A stretch of DNA of 64,000 nucleotides, from positions 1 to 64,000 of the forward strand of contig NZ_JACKVK010000013.1 in NCBI RefSeq assembly GCF_025823185.1, written 5' to 3'. The position numbers were made by a program, and so were the translations under genes. The DNA comes from Mycobacterium yunnanensis. Lineage in GTDB: Bacteria > Actinomycetota > Actinomycetes > Mycobacteriales > Mycobacteriaceae. Position 1 is the first letter of the stretch. Each line of letters begins with the position of its first letter. Shown in pieces: positions 28,363-36,109 of the stretch. Below the pieces are notes generated by a model. It worked only from the letters and a program-made list of their open reading frames with translations, did no database searches and had not been told where the DNA came from.

Positions 28363-29058
28363 TCAGGCCAGGGTGGTGACCGCGAGCGGGGTCGGCGACC
28401 CGGATTCCCGGATGGTCACGGTGCGGATGTCCGACTTCGGAATCACCGTGGCGGCAGCGAGATTCGAGGCCTGCTTCTCCACGCCCGACGGACGCCACGA
28501 GGCGACGACGGACTCGGCGCCCTGCTTCGTGGTGACGACCAGGTCGTAGCCGGTGGCCTTGACCGCCCAGTCCTTGGTGTACTGGCACTCCCAGTCCAGG
28601 CGCGTGCCCCACGGCTCCTCCGAGAGCGCCAGCGAGGCCGTCACCCCCTGTCGTTGGCCGGCCGCCATCGCCTGCAGATCGACACCGTCGGAGGACTGAC
28701 GGGGGATGACGGCGTACCCGACCAGGCCGCCGATGAGCAGGAAGGCAGCCGCCGAAGCCAGCGTGGTCACCCACCGGGAGCCGCGGGAACGTTCGCGACG
28801 TCGCTGCGTCGCCGCGGCGAACGACGCGGGCGCGGCGGGCGCCTCCTCGCGCCGAGGCGCCGGCTCGGCGTCGAGCAGAGCCATGGCCTCCTCGGGTGAG
28901 AGCACGTCGAGGATCGAGGTGAGCTCGGCGCCGTCGCGCAGTTCGGCGGGTTCGCCCGAGACGGCGAGGTGTCGTTCGTATTCGGCGGCTTCCTCGGCCG
29001 AGAGGGCACCCAGCAGGTAGGCGGCATCCCATTCGGCCATGTCGCGTTCGGAGGTCAT
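28363..29058 (-). CDS. Anti-sigma factor, RslA-like, without the zinc cysteines
   Basis: Membrane-anchored anti-sigma factor of 231 aa. The N-terminal ~60 residues (DAAYLLGALSAEEAAEYERHL) match the anti-sigma domain of RslA. A proline/alanine linker is followed by one membrane segment at about residues 97-117 (TLASAAAFLLIGGLVGYAVI). The extracytoplasmic RskA/RslA-type domain contains LSEEPWGTRLDWECQY. In zinc-type anti-sigma factors the histidine is followed by CxxC (HLxxCxxC); here it reads HLAVSGEP, so both cysteines are missing. The ATG overlaps the sigma gene stop as ATGA, so the pair is translationally coupled. Confidence 0.85.
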   Translation of the reverse strand: MTSERDMAEWDAAYLLGALSAEEAAEYERHLAVSGEPAELRDGAELTSILDVLSPEEAMALLDAEPAPRREEAPAAPASFAAATQRRRERSRGSRWVTTLASAAAFLLIGGLVGYAVIPRQSSDGVDLQAMAAGQRQGVTASLALSEEPWGTRLDWECQYTKDWAVKATGYDLVVTTKQGAESVVASWRPSGVEKQASNLAAATVIPKSDIRTVTIRESGSPTPLAVTTLA

Positions 29059-29600
29059 TTGACGACCCCCCTTTCCTCCAAGGCGACGCGGAGCGCGCGC
29101 AAGGCGTAATGCAGTCGAGATTTGACGGTTCCCGGCGGGATGCCCTCGTGGTGGGCGATCTCGACGGCGGTTTGTCCTAGGTAGTGAGCGCGCACGAGCA
29201 CGGTCCGATGCTCAGGGCTCAGCGATCGCAGGGCATCGGAGACGACCCACTTGTCGACCGCAGGGCCGAAGATGTCCGGTGCGCTTCGTTCGGGGACCAC
29301 GTCGGTCTGAAACTCGCGCTTGTAGCGCGAGCTGCGCCGATCGTCGATCACCAGGTTCCTGGCGACTGTGTGCAGCCACGCCCGCGTCGAGTCTTGCGAA
29401 TACGTGGTCAGGATCGTCTCGTTCTGCCACAACCGCAGCAGCGATTCCTGCACGACGTCCTCGGCGAATTCCCGGTCGCCTCGGGTCAGACGAAGGACGA
29501 ATCGGTTCAAGGCCGGGCCGTGCTCGTCGTGGATGACCTTCAGCAACTCGGCGTTGGCCGGATCGACCGTCTGCCGCGGCTCGGGTGAAGAGTCCGTCAT
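29055..29600 (-). CDS. ECF sigma factor, SigL-like
   Basis: Extracytoplasmic-function RNA polymerase sigma factor of 181 aa. Region 2 spans about residues 25-95 (DREFAEDVVQESLLRLWQN, AWLHTVARNLVIDDRR). Region 4 spans about 115-175 (LSPEHRTVLVRAHYLGQTAVEIAHHEGIPPGTVKSRLHYALRAL). There is no C-terminal extension. The sequence and its partner resemble M. tuberculosis SigL/RslA, but the locus differs, so I give no symbol. It is held by the anti-sigma factor encoded 4 bp overlapping downstream. A palindrome lies in the 137-bp upstream gap. Confidence 0.9.
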   Translation of the reverse strand: MTDSSPEPRQTVDPANAELLKVIHDEHGPALNRFVLRLTRGDREFAEDVVQESLLRLWQNETILTTYSQDSTRAWLHTVARNLVIDDRRSSRYKREFQTDVVPERSAPDIFGPAVDKWVVSDALRSLSPEHRTVLVRAHYLGQTAVEIAHHEGIPPGTVKSRLHYALRALRVALEERGVVK

Positions 29601-29672
29601 CGTGAGCTAGTTCCTCTGTCGGTCCGTGGTTCACGCGGTTGACGGCTCGAGCTGCGCGTCGATGCGGCGAAC

Positions 29673-29687
29673 GTATGTGAAACATAC
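29673..29687. promoter_or_regulatory. 15-bp palindrome upstream of the ECF sigma gene
   Basis: GTATGT-GAA-ACATAC is a perfect 6-3-6 palindrome in an AT-richer patch of the 137-bp gap between the winged-helix gene and the ECF sigma gene, 73 bp before the sigma start. It could be the operator of the winged-helix protein encoded next door or part of the sigma promoter. No function is proven. Confidence 0.5.
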
Positions 29688-29737
29688 CCACTCTCCCGTT
29701 TGATTCCCCGTCTGACGAGGCGTCCTGGCCTGCGCCC

Positions 29738-30256
29738 TCACCTCGGCGGCCCGTGAAACTCTCGGCGCCGCGTCGACCGTGCCACGCGGTAGCGGTTGCC
29801 GTGACTGCGCGCGTGGCGCGAACGCAGGCATCGGATGTCGAGCACGACCCCGGAGACCGCGTCGGCCCCGGAGTCGTCGGGCTCCGCGGCCGTTTCGTCC
29901 TCGGTGTGCAACACCCCGACGAATTGGTATCCCCGCCCGCGGACGGTACGAATCACGTGTTGCGAGACACCGTCGTCACCGAGGGCGCGTCGAACCGCCT
30001 TGATGCGACTGGACAGCGCGGCCTCCCCCACGAACTTCCCGCCCCACACGGCGTCGAACAGTTCGATCTTGGTCACGACCCGGTGGTGATGCTTGACGAG
30101 CTGTGTCAGCACGTCGAACACCTGCGGCTCGACGGGAATGGAAACCCCGTCGCGCCGGAGTTCGTAGCGAGGCAGGTCCAGGACGAAGTCACCGAAGTAC
30201 CACACGGCGGGCTCGATCGCGGAGTCAGTCGACGTAAGCGGCGATAGCACGGTCAC
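29738..30256 (-). CDS. Orphan winged-helix transcriptional regulator (OmpR/CadC-type DNA-binding domain)
   Basis: This 172-aa protein is made almost entirely of one OmpR/PhoB-type winged helix (about residues 20-115). It reads WYFGDFVLDLPRYELRRDG, then VEPQVFDVLTQLVKHHHRVVTKIELFDAVWG, then SSRIKAVRRALGDDG and the wing IRTVRGRGYQFVG. There is no receiver domain, no membrane segment and no cyclase or TPR domain, although this winged-helix version usually heads larger proteins. The C-terminal ~45 residues are Arg-rich and probably disordered. It lies upstream of the ECF sigma/anti-sigma pair in the same direction and may control them. Confidence 0.8.
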   Translation of the reverse strand: MTVLSPLTSTDSAIEPAVWYFGDFVLDLPRYELRRDGVSIPVEPQVFDVLTQLVKHHHRVVTKIELFDAVWGGKFVGEAALSSRIKAVRRALGDDGVSQHVIRTVRGRGYQFVGVLHTEDETAAEPDDSGADAVSGVVLDIRCLRSRHARSHGNRYRVARSTRRREFHGPPR

Positions 30257-30350
30257 GGTATCCCTTCTGGCGTTACACCCCCTTCGAGGTGCTGTCAGGA
30301 GGAACGACGGGCGACCACGCCAGATGGTTCAGCCGAATTGGCACGAATCT

Positions 30351-30692
30351 TCAGCGCCAGCCGTCGGCCGCCTTTGCAGCCCGCATCAGCGCGTCGCACA
30401 GCTCACGGAGTTCGGACCCGTCGGCGCCCTCCTCGAGGGCCGTGGCCACGTCCTCTGCGGCACACCTGACCTGGTAGACGCGATCGGAGAGCTGCGCGGC
30501 CTCATCGGCGGACAGCACCACCGAATCGGGCGCCAGCGGCGTGCCCTTGACCATGGCGCGTTGCTCGTAGGCCCGTTGGCGGCACGACTGACGGCAGTAC
30601 TGACGTCGCCGGCCCACACCCGCGTCCGGCACCTCGCGACCACACCAGCGGCACGGTTGAACTCGGCGTCGCCGTCGCGTTTCTGGTGCCAC
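30351..30692 (-). CDS. Small zinc-ribbon-like conserved protein
   Basis: This 113-aa protein has one cysteine motif near the N terminus (CRWCGREV, then YCRQSCRQRAYEQR), a zinc-ribbon or zinc-knuckle pattern CxxC-x14-CxxxC. A helical C-terminal half follows (LSADEAAQLSDRVYQVRCAAEDVATALEEG). Its place, divergent from rbpA, matches Rv2049c. I chose the GTG at 30692 because it precedes the basic RRRRRV stretch. The open frame continues to 31205 but that part is antisense to rbpA. A shorter start just before the cysteines is possible. The function is unknown; the motif suggests nucleic-acid binding. Confidence 0.68.
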   Translation of the reverse strand: MAPETRRRRRVQPCRWCGREVPDAGVGRRRQYCRQSCRQRAYEQRAMVKGTPLAPDSVVLSADEAAQLSDRVYQVRCAAEDVATALEEGADGSELRELCDALMRAAKAADGWR

Positions 30693-30815
30693 GGCACTCG
30701 ACTGTAAACGGCTGACCCGCGTGGCCCCGGTATCATGGACACTCGCGTCGGGAACTTCGAGCCACACGGCTGCGTTGACATCCCCGGAACGTTCGCAGGA
30801 AGAGGAGTGAGAACC

Positions 30816-31160
30816 ATGGCTGATCGTGTCTTGAGGGGTAGCCGACTCGGAGCCGTGAGCTACGAAACCGACCGCAACCACGACTTGGCGCCCCGGCAGA
30901 TGGCGCGTTACCGGACCGACAACGGCGAGGAGTTCGAGGTCCCCTTCGCCGACGAGGCCGAGATTCCCGGCACCTGGCCCTGCCGCAACGGCATGGAGGG
31001 CACGCTCATCGACGGCGACGTGCCCGAGCCCAAGAAGGTCAAGCCCCCGCGCACGCACTGGGACATGCTGCTGGAGCGTCGCTCGGTCGAGGAACTCGAC
31101 GAACTGCTCAAGGAGCGGCTGGACATCATCAAGACCCGTCGCCGCGGCGCCAGCAGCTAG
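30816..31160 (+). CDS. rbpA: RNA polymerase-binding protein A
   Basis: Essential actinobacterial transcription activator of 114 aa. It binds group 1/2 sigma factors and the beta' subunit, stabilises open complexes and raises rifampicin tolerance. Visible parts are the N-terminal tail (MADRVLRGSRLGAVSYE), the core domain (about residues 25-75, with PFADEAEIPGTWPCRNG), the basic linker (PKKVKPPRTHW), and the sigma-interaction helix pair (RSVEELDELLKERLDIIK). I chose the ATG at 30816 with GGAAGAGGAG upstream. Its TAG stop is shared in the palindrome CTAG with the convergent ppm1 gene. Confidence 0.97.
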   Translation: MADRVLRGSRLGAVSYETDRNHDLAPRQMARYRTDNGEEFEVPFADEAEIPGTWPCRNGMEGTLIDGDVPEPKKVKPPRTHWDMLLERRSVEELDELLKERLDIIKTRRRGASS

Positions 31161-31918
31161 CGCACGACTCCGCGGGCGCGGTCGAGGCGCCCGCGGATGC
31201 CCCACTCGGCGATCTTGAAGATCGCCTCGCGGATGTTGGAGCCGCTCATCTTCGACTTGCCCAATTCACGTTCGGTGAACGTGATGGGCACTTCTGCGAC
31301 GGTGAAGCCGGCACTGATGGTGCGCCACGTCAGGTCGACTTGGAAGCAGTAGCCCTTCGAGTCCACGGCCGAGAGGTCGATCTTCTCGAGCACCTCGCGG
31401 CGGTAGGCCCGATAGCCCGCGGTGATGTCGTTGACGTCCACCCCGAGCGAGATGCGGGAGTAGCCGTTCGCCGTGCGCGACAACATCATTCGTCGCCGCG
31501 GCCAGTTGCGCACGGTGCCCCCGTCGACGTAGCGCGAACCGATGGCCAGGTCGGCGCCCGCGTCGACCGCGTCGAGCAACCGGTACAGCTCCTCGGGTGC
31601 GTGCGAGCCGTCGGCGTCCATCTCCACCAGTACGGAGTACGCCCGGCCAAGCCCCCAGGCGAAGCCCGCCAGGTACGCCGCACCAAGACCGTTCTTGGCG
31701 GTGCGGTGCATCACGTGAATGCGATCGGGATCGGCAAGGGCCAGCTCGTCGGCCAGCTCACCGGTGCCGTCGGGACTGCCGTCGTCGACCACCAGCACGT
31801 GCACGTCCGGCCGCGCCGCGTGCACCCGACCGACGATCAACGGAAGGTTCTCGCGCTCGTTGTAGGTCGGAATGATGACCAGCGTGCGCTGACTGGGGCG
31901 GTCGCCACCCGGCATCAT
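31157..31918 (-). CDS. ppm1: Polyprenol-phosphate mannosyltransferase (Ppm1 catalytic domain)
   Basis: GT2-family enzyme that makes polyprenyl-phosphate-mannose from GDP-mannose, the mannose donor for lipomannan/lipoarabinomannan and protein mannosylation; 253 aa. It shows IIPTYNERENLP, VVDDGSPDGTGE, the metal motif EMDADGSHAPEE, and DVNDITAGYRAYRREVL. No membrane anchor is present, as in M. smegmatis, where the enzyme is a separate soluble chain. In M. tuberculosis it is fused behind the Lnt domain. It follows lnt by 24 bp in the same direction, so the two parts stay co-transcribed. Confidence 0.95.
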   Translation of the reverse strand: MMPGGDRPSQRTLVIIPTYNERENLPLIVGRVHAARPDVHVLVVDDGSPDGTGELADELALADPDRIHVMHRTAKNGLGAAYLAGFAWGLGRAYSVLVEMDADGSHAPEELYRLLDAVDAGADLAIGSRYVDGGTVRNWPRRRMMLSRTANGYSRISLGVDVNDITAGYRAYRREVLEKIDLSAVDSKGYCFQVDLTWRTISAGFTVAEVPITFTERELGKSKMSGSNIREAIFKIAEWGIRGRLDRARGVVR

Positions 31919-31942
31919 GCGCGGTCTCGCTCGTCGGTCATG

Positions 31943-33601
31943 TCACTCCTTCGTCGTGGACTTCTCGGCAGCCGGCGCCTCGTGACGGCGCCGCGCGAAC
32001 TTATCCGCCAGCGGACCATTGTGCAGCATGGCCCAGACGAAACCCCCCACCCCGGCGATCACGATCACGCCCTGCACGACGGGGCCCCAGCGGGTTGCGG
32101 GCGTGAGGCTGGACTTCAGCCTGATCTGGGAGTCGAGGTAGGCGGGGGTGAAGAAGTCGGTGCGGCCTAGCTCCCGACCGTCCGGCCCGATCACGGCGCT
32201 GATTCCGACGGTGCCCGCGACGACGACGAAGCGGTCGTGCTCGACTGCCCGCAGCCGCGCGAACGACAGGAGCTGGGCGCTCATCGACTCGTCGAACGTG
32301 GCGTTGTTGGTGGGGACGGCCAGGAACTGGGCCCCGTTGAGCACCGATTCGCGGGCGGCGCGGTCGAAGATGACCTCCCAGCACGTCGTCACCCCGATGG
32401 GGATGCCTGCGGCGTGGACGACGCCGTTGCCCGAGCCGGGGACGAAGTAGCCCGCCCGATCGGCGAAGGACGACAACTTGCGGAAGAAGCTGCGCCACGG
32501 CAGGTACTCCCCGAACGGCTGCACGATCTTCTTGTCGTGTCGCTCACCGGGCCCGGTCGCCTGGTCCCACACGATCACCGTGTTGGTCGCCTCCGGGTCC
32601 TGTGGGGTGTAACCGGGTGCTGCGACGACCGCCCCCACCAGGATCGGGGCGGCGATGGCGTCGGCGGCGCCGGCGATCTGGTCGGCGGCGTCCTGGTTGA
32701 CGATCGGGTCGATGTCCGAGGAGTTCTCGGGCCACACCACGACGGCGGGTTGCGGCGCGCGGCCCGCGCGGACGTCCTCCGCCAGGCGCATCGTCTCCCG
32801 CACGTGGTTGTCCAGCACGGCGCGGCGCTGGGCGTTGAAGTCCAGCCCGAGGCGCGGCACGTTGCCCTGCACCGCGGCGACGGTCGTGGCGGAGTCGTCG
32901 GCCGCACCCACCGCGGACTGCCGCACGAAGGGCGTGGCGAGGGCGACGACGACCAGCACGAGCGCGACGCCGGCCCCCGGCACCAGGATCGCCGGCAGGT
33001 CGACCCGGCCGCTGTGGTGGTCGGTCTGCCACCAGCGGACGGCCTCCATCACGATGGCCGCGAGGCCGAACCCGATCAGCGCCACGGCGAAGGACACCAG
33101 CGGCACGCCGCCGAAGTGGGCGACGACGAGCAACGGCCCGTCGTCCTGCGCGTAACCGACAAGCCCCCAGGGAAAGCCGCCGAACGGGACCGTCGACTTG
33201 AGCCACTCACCGAGCACCCACAGGCAGGCGAACCACACCGGCCAGCCGGGTAGCCGGCGCACCACGACGGCGAGGAGTCCGAAGACGGCGGGAAACAGCG
33301 CCTCCATCGCCGACAGCGCCAACCACGGCACGGCCCCGACGAAACCGCTGATCCAGGGCAGCAGGGGGACGTAGAACGCCAACCCGAACAGGAATCCGTA
33401 CCCGAACCCACCCACCGTCGTGGTGGCCGGCCGGGTCAGCAGCCACGCCAGCAGGCCGAAGGCGACGAAGCTGGCGGGCCACCATCCAAAGGGCGGGAAG
33501 CTGACGCACACCAGGATGCCGGCGGCGATGGCCGCGGTCAGGCGCACGGCACGCGGCTGCAATGCGCCCAGCAGGCGGGCCACCACCGCGCGATCAGCCA
33601 T
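31943..33601 (-). CDS. lnt: Apolipoprotein N-acyltransferase
   Basis: Membrane enzyme that N-acylates the lipidated cysteine of lipoproteins (552 aa). About seven hydrophobic segments occupy residues 1-230 and one the C terminus. Between them lies the nitrilase-type domain. Its catalytic triad is visible as Glu in VVVWPENSSD, Lys in HDKKIVQPFGEYLPW, and Cys in IGVTTCWEVIFD. I chose the ATG at 33601 (MADRAVVAR), 8 bp inside the amidohydrolase gene, over the upstream in-frame start at 33652. It pairs with the separate ppm1 gene downstream, the arrangement of rapid growers. Confidence 0.93.
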   Translation of the reverse strand: MADRAVVARLLGALQPRAVRLTAAIAAGILVCVSFPPFGWWPASFVAFGLLAWLLTRPATTTVGGFGYGFLFGLAFYVPLLPWISGFVGAVPWLALSAMEALFPAVFGLLAVVVRRLPGWPVWFACLWVLGEWLKSTVPFGGFPWGLVGYAQDDGPLLVVAHFGGVPLVSFAVALIGFGLAAIVMEAVRWWQTDHHSGRVDLPAILVPGAGVALVLVVVALATPFVRQSAVGAADDSATTVAAVQGNVPRLGLDFNAQRRAVLDNHVRETMRLAEDVRAGRAPQPAVVVWPENSSDIDPIVNQDAADQIAGAADAIAAPILVGAVVAAPGYTPQDPEATNTVIVWDQATGPGERHDKKIVQPFGEYLPWRSFFRKLSSFADRAGYFVPGSGNGVVHAAGIPIGVTTCWEVIFDRAARESVLNGAQFLAVPTNNATFDESMSAQLLSFARLRAVEHDRFVVVAGTVGISAVIGPDGRELGRTDFFTPAYLDSQIRLKSSLTPATRWGPVVQGVIVIAGVGGFVWAMLHNGPLADKFARRRHEAPAAEKSTTKE

Positions 33602-35207
33602 GGATGGTGACACCCCGGTGCACCGTCTGACGACAGGTCGGCAGGAGCGCATCCGGGGCGAGCCGAGGCAGGGCGGGGATTCGCGATCGCGGGTCGGTGG
33701 ACCACCGGGCCACGGTGTCGGCGGGCGCGGCGACCTCGAGGGCTCCGAGACCCCCCGGGACGTCCCACACCGCGTAGGTTGCGGGCGCGCCAGGCGCCAA
33801 CGTGCCGGCCACCCCGTCGCGGACGCCGCCGGCGCGCCACGCGCCGCGGGTGGCCGCCGCGAACGCCGCCCGCGCCGACACTGCGCTGCCCGACGTGTGA
33901 TGGGTGGTTGCGGCCCTGATGGTCTCCCACGGGTTCATGCCGGTGACCGGCGAATCGGAACCGAAGGCGAGTGGCACGCCTTGGGATGCTAACAGCGCCA
34001 GCGGGTTCAGGAGAGCCGCGCGGTGCGCACCCAACCGCCGCGCGTACATGCCGTCGGCGCCGCCCCACAGGGCGTCGAAGTTGGGTTGCACGCTGGCGAT
34101 CACACCCCAGCTGCCGAGCTGGGCAGCCTGTTCCTCGGACACCATCTCGAGGTGTTCGAGCCGATGGCCACACCGTGCCACGGCCGGGGCTCCGCGCCGT
34201 TCGACCACCCGCGCCACGGCGTCCACCACGGTCGTGACGGCGGCGTCGCCGATGACGTGGAAGCCCGCCGCGATTCCGGCCTCGGTGCACGCGTCCAGAT
34301 GGGCCTCCACGGCGGCGCCGTCGAGATAGGCGTTGCCGACGCACCCGGGGGCGTCGGCATAGGGCTCGCCCAGCCACGCGGTGTGCGAGCCCAGCGCCCC
34401 GTCGACGAAGAGATCACCGGCGAGACCGCGGACGCCCAACTCATCGACCAGTCCTCGGGCCGCGGCGGCGGTGGTGACCGCCTCACCCCAGTAGCCCACG
34501 ACCTCGACGCCGTGGTCGAGCGCGTGCAGTTCCCGCCAGTCGTCGGCGCCCCCGATGTCGGGCCCGGCGCACTCGTGCACCGCGGCGACGCCGCAGCCGG
34601 CCGCCGCGTCCAAAGCCGCCACCCGGGCCTCGCGGCGCTGACCGGGGGTCAGCGACGCGCGAGCCGCGGCGCGCACCAGGTGGTGGGCGTCGGCAGTCAG
34701 CGGCTGCTGGTCGTGATGCCCGGCGGCGTCGGTCAACCCGGGGACGGTCCTGCGCAGGGCGGTCGACGCCGCCGCGGAGTGCACGTCCACCCGCGCCAGG
34801 TACGCGGGCCGGTCGCCGAGCAGCCCGTCGAGGTCGGCGGTGGTCGGCGCCGTGCCCTCCGGCCACCGCGACTCGTCCCAGCCGTGACCCCAGACGGGTC
34901 CGTCGGGATGGCGGCGGGCGTAGTCGCCGACGAGCCGCAACGCATGCTCTCGCGACGTCGCGGCGCGCAGGTCCAACCCCACCAGCGCGAGACCGGTCGC
35001 CGTGACGTGGACGTGGGCGTCGACGAACGCCGGAGTGACGAAACCGCCGTCGAGGTCGACCACCATGGCGTCGGGAAACTGCCGACGGCCGACGTCGTCG
35101 GTGCCCACCCAGGCGACGACGCCGTCGGGCCCGTCGCTGATCGCGATCGCCGTGGCGTCGGGCATGGCCGGGGTGTAGACCTGGCCGCCGAGCAGCAGCG
35201 TCGTCAA
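33594..35207 (-). CDS. Amidohydrolase, YtcJ-like
   Basis: Metal-dependent amidohydrolase of 537 aa (amidohydrolase 3 family). The small N-terminal beta domain leads to the metal motif FVDAHVH. Further ligands are probably in HVIGDAAVTT and in GHRLEHLEMV, with the late Asp in PLAFGSDSPVTGMNPWETIRAATTH. The C-terminal PGAPATYAVWD closes the beta sandwich. The start is TTG at 35207, overlapping the fxsA stop by 4 bp, so it is translated in an operon with fxsA and lnt. The substrate cannot be read; relatives act on N-acyl or formamide-type compounds. Confidence 0.85.
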   Translation of the reverse strand: MTTLLLGGQVYTPAMPDATAIAISDGPDGVVAWVGTDDVGRRQFPDAMVVDLDGGFVTPAFVDAHVHVTATGLALVGLDLRAATSREHALRLVGDYARRHPDGPVWGHGWDESRWPEGTAPTTADLDGLLGDRPAYLARVDVHSAAASTALRRTVPGLTDAAGHHDQQPLTADAHHLVRAAARASLTPGQRREARVAALDAAAGCGVAAVHECAGPDIGGADDWRELHALDHGVEVVGYWGEAVTTAAAARGLVDELGVRGLAGDLFVDGALGSHTAWLGEPYADAPGCVGNAYLDGAAVEAHLDACTEAGIAAGFHVIGDAAVTTVVDAVARVVERRGAPAVARCGHRLEHLEMVSEEQAAQLGSWGVIASVQPNFDALWGGADGMYARRLGAHRAALLNPLALLASQGVPLAFGSDSPVTGMNPWETIRAATTHHTSGSAVSARAAFAAATRGAWRAGGVRDGVAGTLAPGAPATYAVWDVPGGLGALEVAAPADTVARWSTDPRSRIPALPRLAPDALLPTCRQTVHRGVTIHG

Positions 35208-35686
35208 GCGACGTCGGGGTGCCGGGGCAGGCGCGCCTGCTCCACGTCGGTCACGTCGACCACTTCGCCGTCGACGTAATCGGTGCTTCTACGGGCGCGG
35301 AACGGCGCACCTCCGGTCTGGGTGACGATGATTGGCATTCGACCGAGGCTACGGGCGGCCACCGCCGCCACGACGGGGCGGGCCAGGGCACGGGTGGGCG
35401 GCACGAGCAGCAGAAGCCCCAGCACGGAGGTGACCAGGCCGGGGACGACGGTCAGCACGCCGCCCAGCGCCACCAGGGCGCCGTCGGACACCGCGCCCCT
35501 GGGCTCCGAGAGCCCCCTCTGCAGCCGCTGAATCTGCCCCTTCACCTGCGAGCCGGCCACCACCAGGCCCGCGACGAAGGTGCCGACCACCAGCAGGAAG
35601 GTCCACCCGAAGCCGATCGTGGAGACCAGGGCCACCACGACCGCCAACTCGACGAGGACGTAGATCAGGAAGAGCCGCATTGCCAT
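35204..35686 (-). CDS. fxsA: FxsA family membrane protein
   Basis: Small membrane protein of 160 aa. Two N-terminal helices (LFLIYVLVELAVVVALVSTIGFGWTF..., LVVGTFVAGLVVAG) are followed by a third pair after the GALVALGGVLTVVPGLVTSVLGLLLLVPP segment, the FxsA signature region. FxsA was named for suppressing phage T7 exclusion in E. coli; its role in actinobacteria is unknown. It lies between PPOX and amidohydrolase genes and overlaps the latter by 4 bp, matching Rv2053c near lnt/ppm1. Confidence 0.9.
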   Translation of the reverse strand: MAMRLFLIYVLVELAVVVALVSTIGFGWTFLLVVGTFVAGLVVAGSQVKGQIQRLQRGLSEPRGAVSDGALVALGGVLTVVPGLVTSVLGLLLLVPPTRALARPVVAAVAARSLGRMPIIVTQTGGAPFRARRSTDYVDGEVVDVTDVEQARLPRHPDVA

Positions 35687-35719
35687 GCCCGGTCAACGTT
35701 TCGCACGGCCCGACGGTTC

Positions 35720-36109
35720 CTAGGGTGAATCGATCGCGCGAACCTCGATGGCGGCGTGCACCTTGTCCACGCCGCCGCGGATCAGCGCCTGCGGGATCCA
35801 CCACCAGGCGTGATACCAGAAGCGCTTGGTCGCCAGATCGAACACCCGCCGCGTCTCCGACTCTGGCAGCATGCGCGCGACGGCCTCGACGGGTTCGCCC
35901 TTCACCTTGCCGAGCACCCCGCACTTCTGGATCGTCACCCGCGGAGTGTTGTTGATGCGCTTGGTCTTCCACGACCCCTTGTCGGTGCTGATCAACAGCT
36001 TGTCACCCTCCGGCACGCCCCAGATGGGCGTCGGCTTGGGCCGACCGTCCTTGGTGAACGTGGTCAGCAGCAGGTACTTCTCGCGGTAGACGTCCTCGAA
36101 GGTGGGCAC
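35720..36109 (-). CDS. PPOX-class (F420-type) oxidoreductase, second paralogue
   Basis: Split-barrel flavin/deazaflavin-binding protein of 129 aa. The N-terminal half (YLLLTTFTKDGRPKPTPIWGVPEGDKLLISTDKGSWK, shown in parts below 20 residues: YLLLTTFTKDGRPKPTPIW) and NTPRVTIQKC form the cofactor barrel. The C-terminal part with RFWYHAWWWIPQALIRG is aromatic-rich. The start is GTG, overlapping the TAG stop of its paralogue by 1 bp, with GAAGG seven bases upstream. The two genes are clearly duplicates. The cofactor is probably F420 by kinship with mycobacterial proteins of this type; the substrate is unknown. Confidence 0.85.
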   Translation of the reverse strand: MPTFEDVYREKYLLLTTFTKDGRPKPTPIWGVPEGDKLLISTDKGSWKTKRINNTPRVTIQKCGVLGKVKGEPVEAVARMLPESETRRVFDLATKRFWYHAWWWIPQALIRGGVDKVHAAIEVRAIDSP

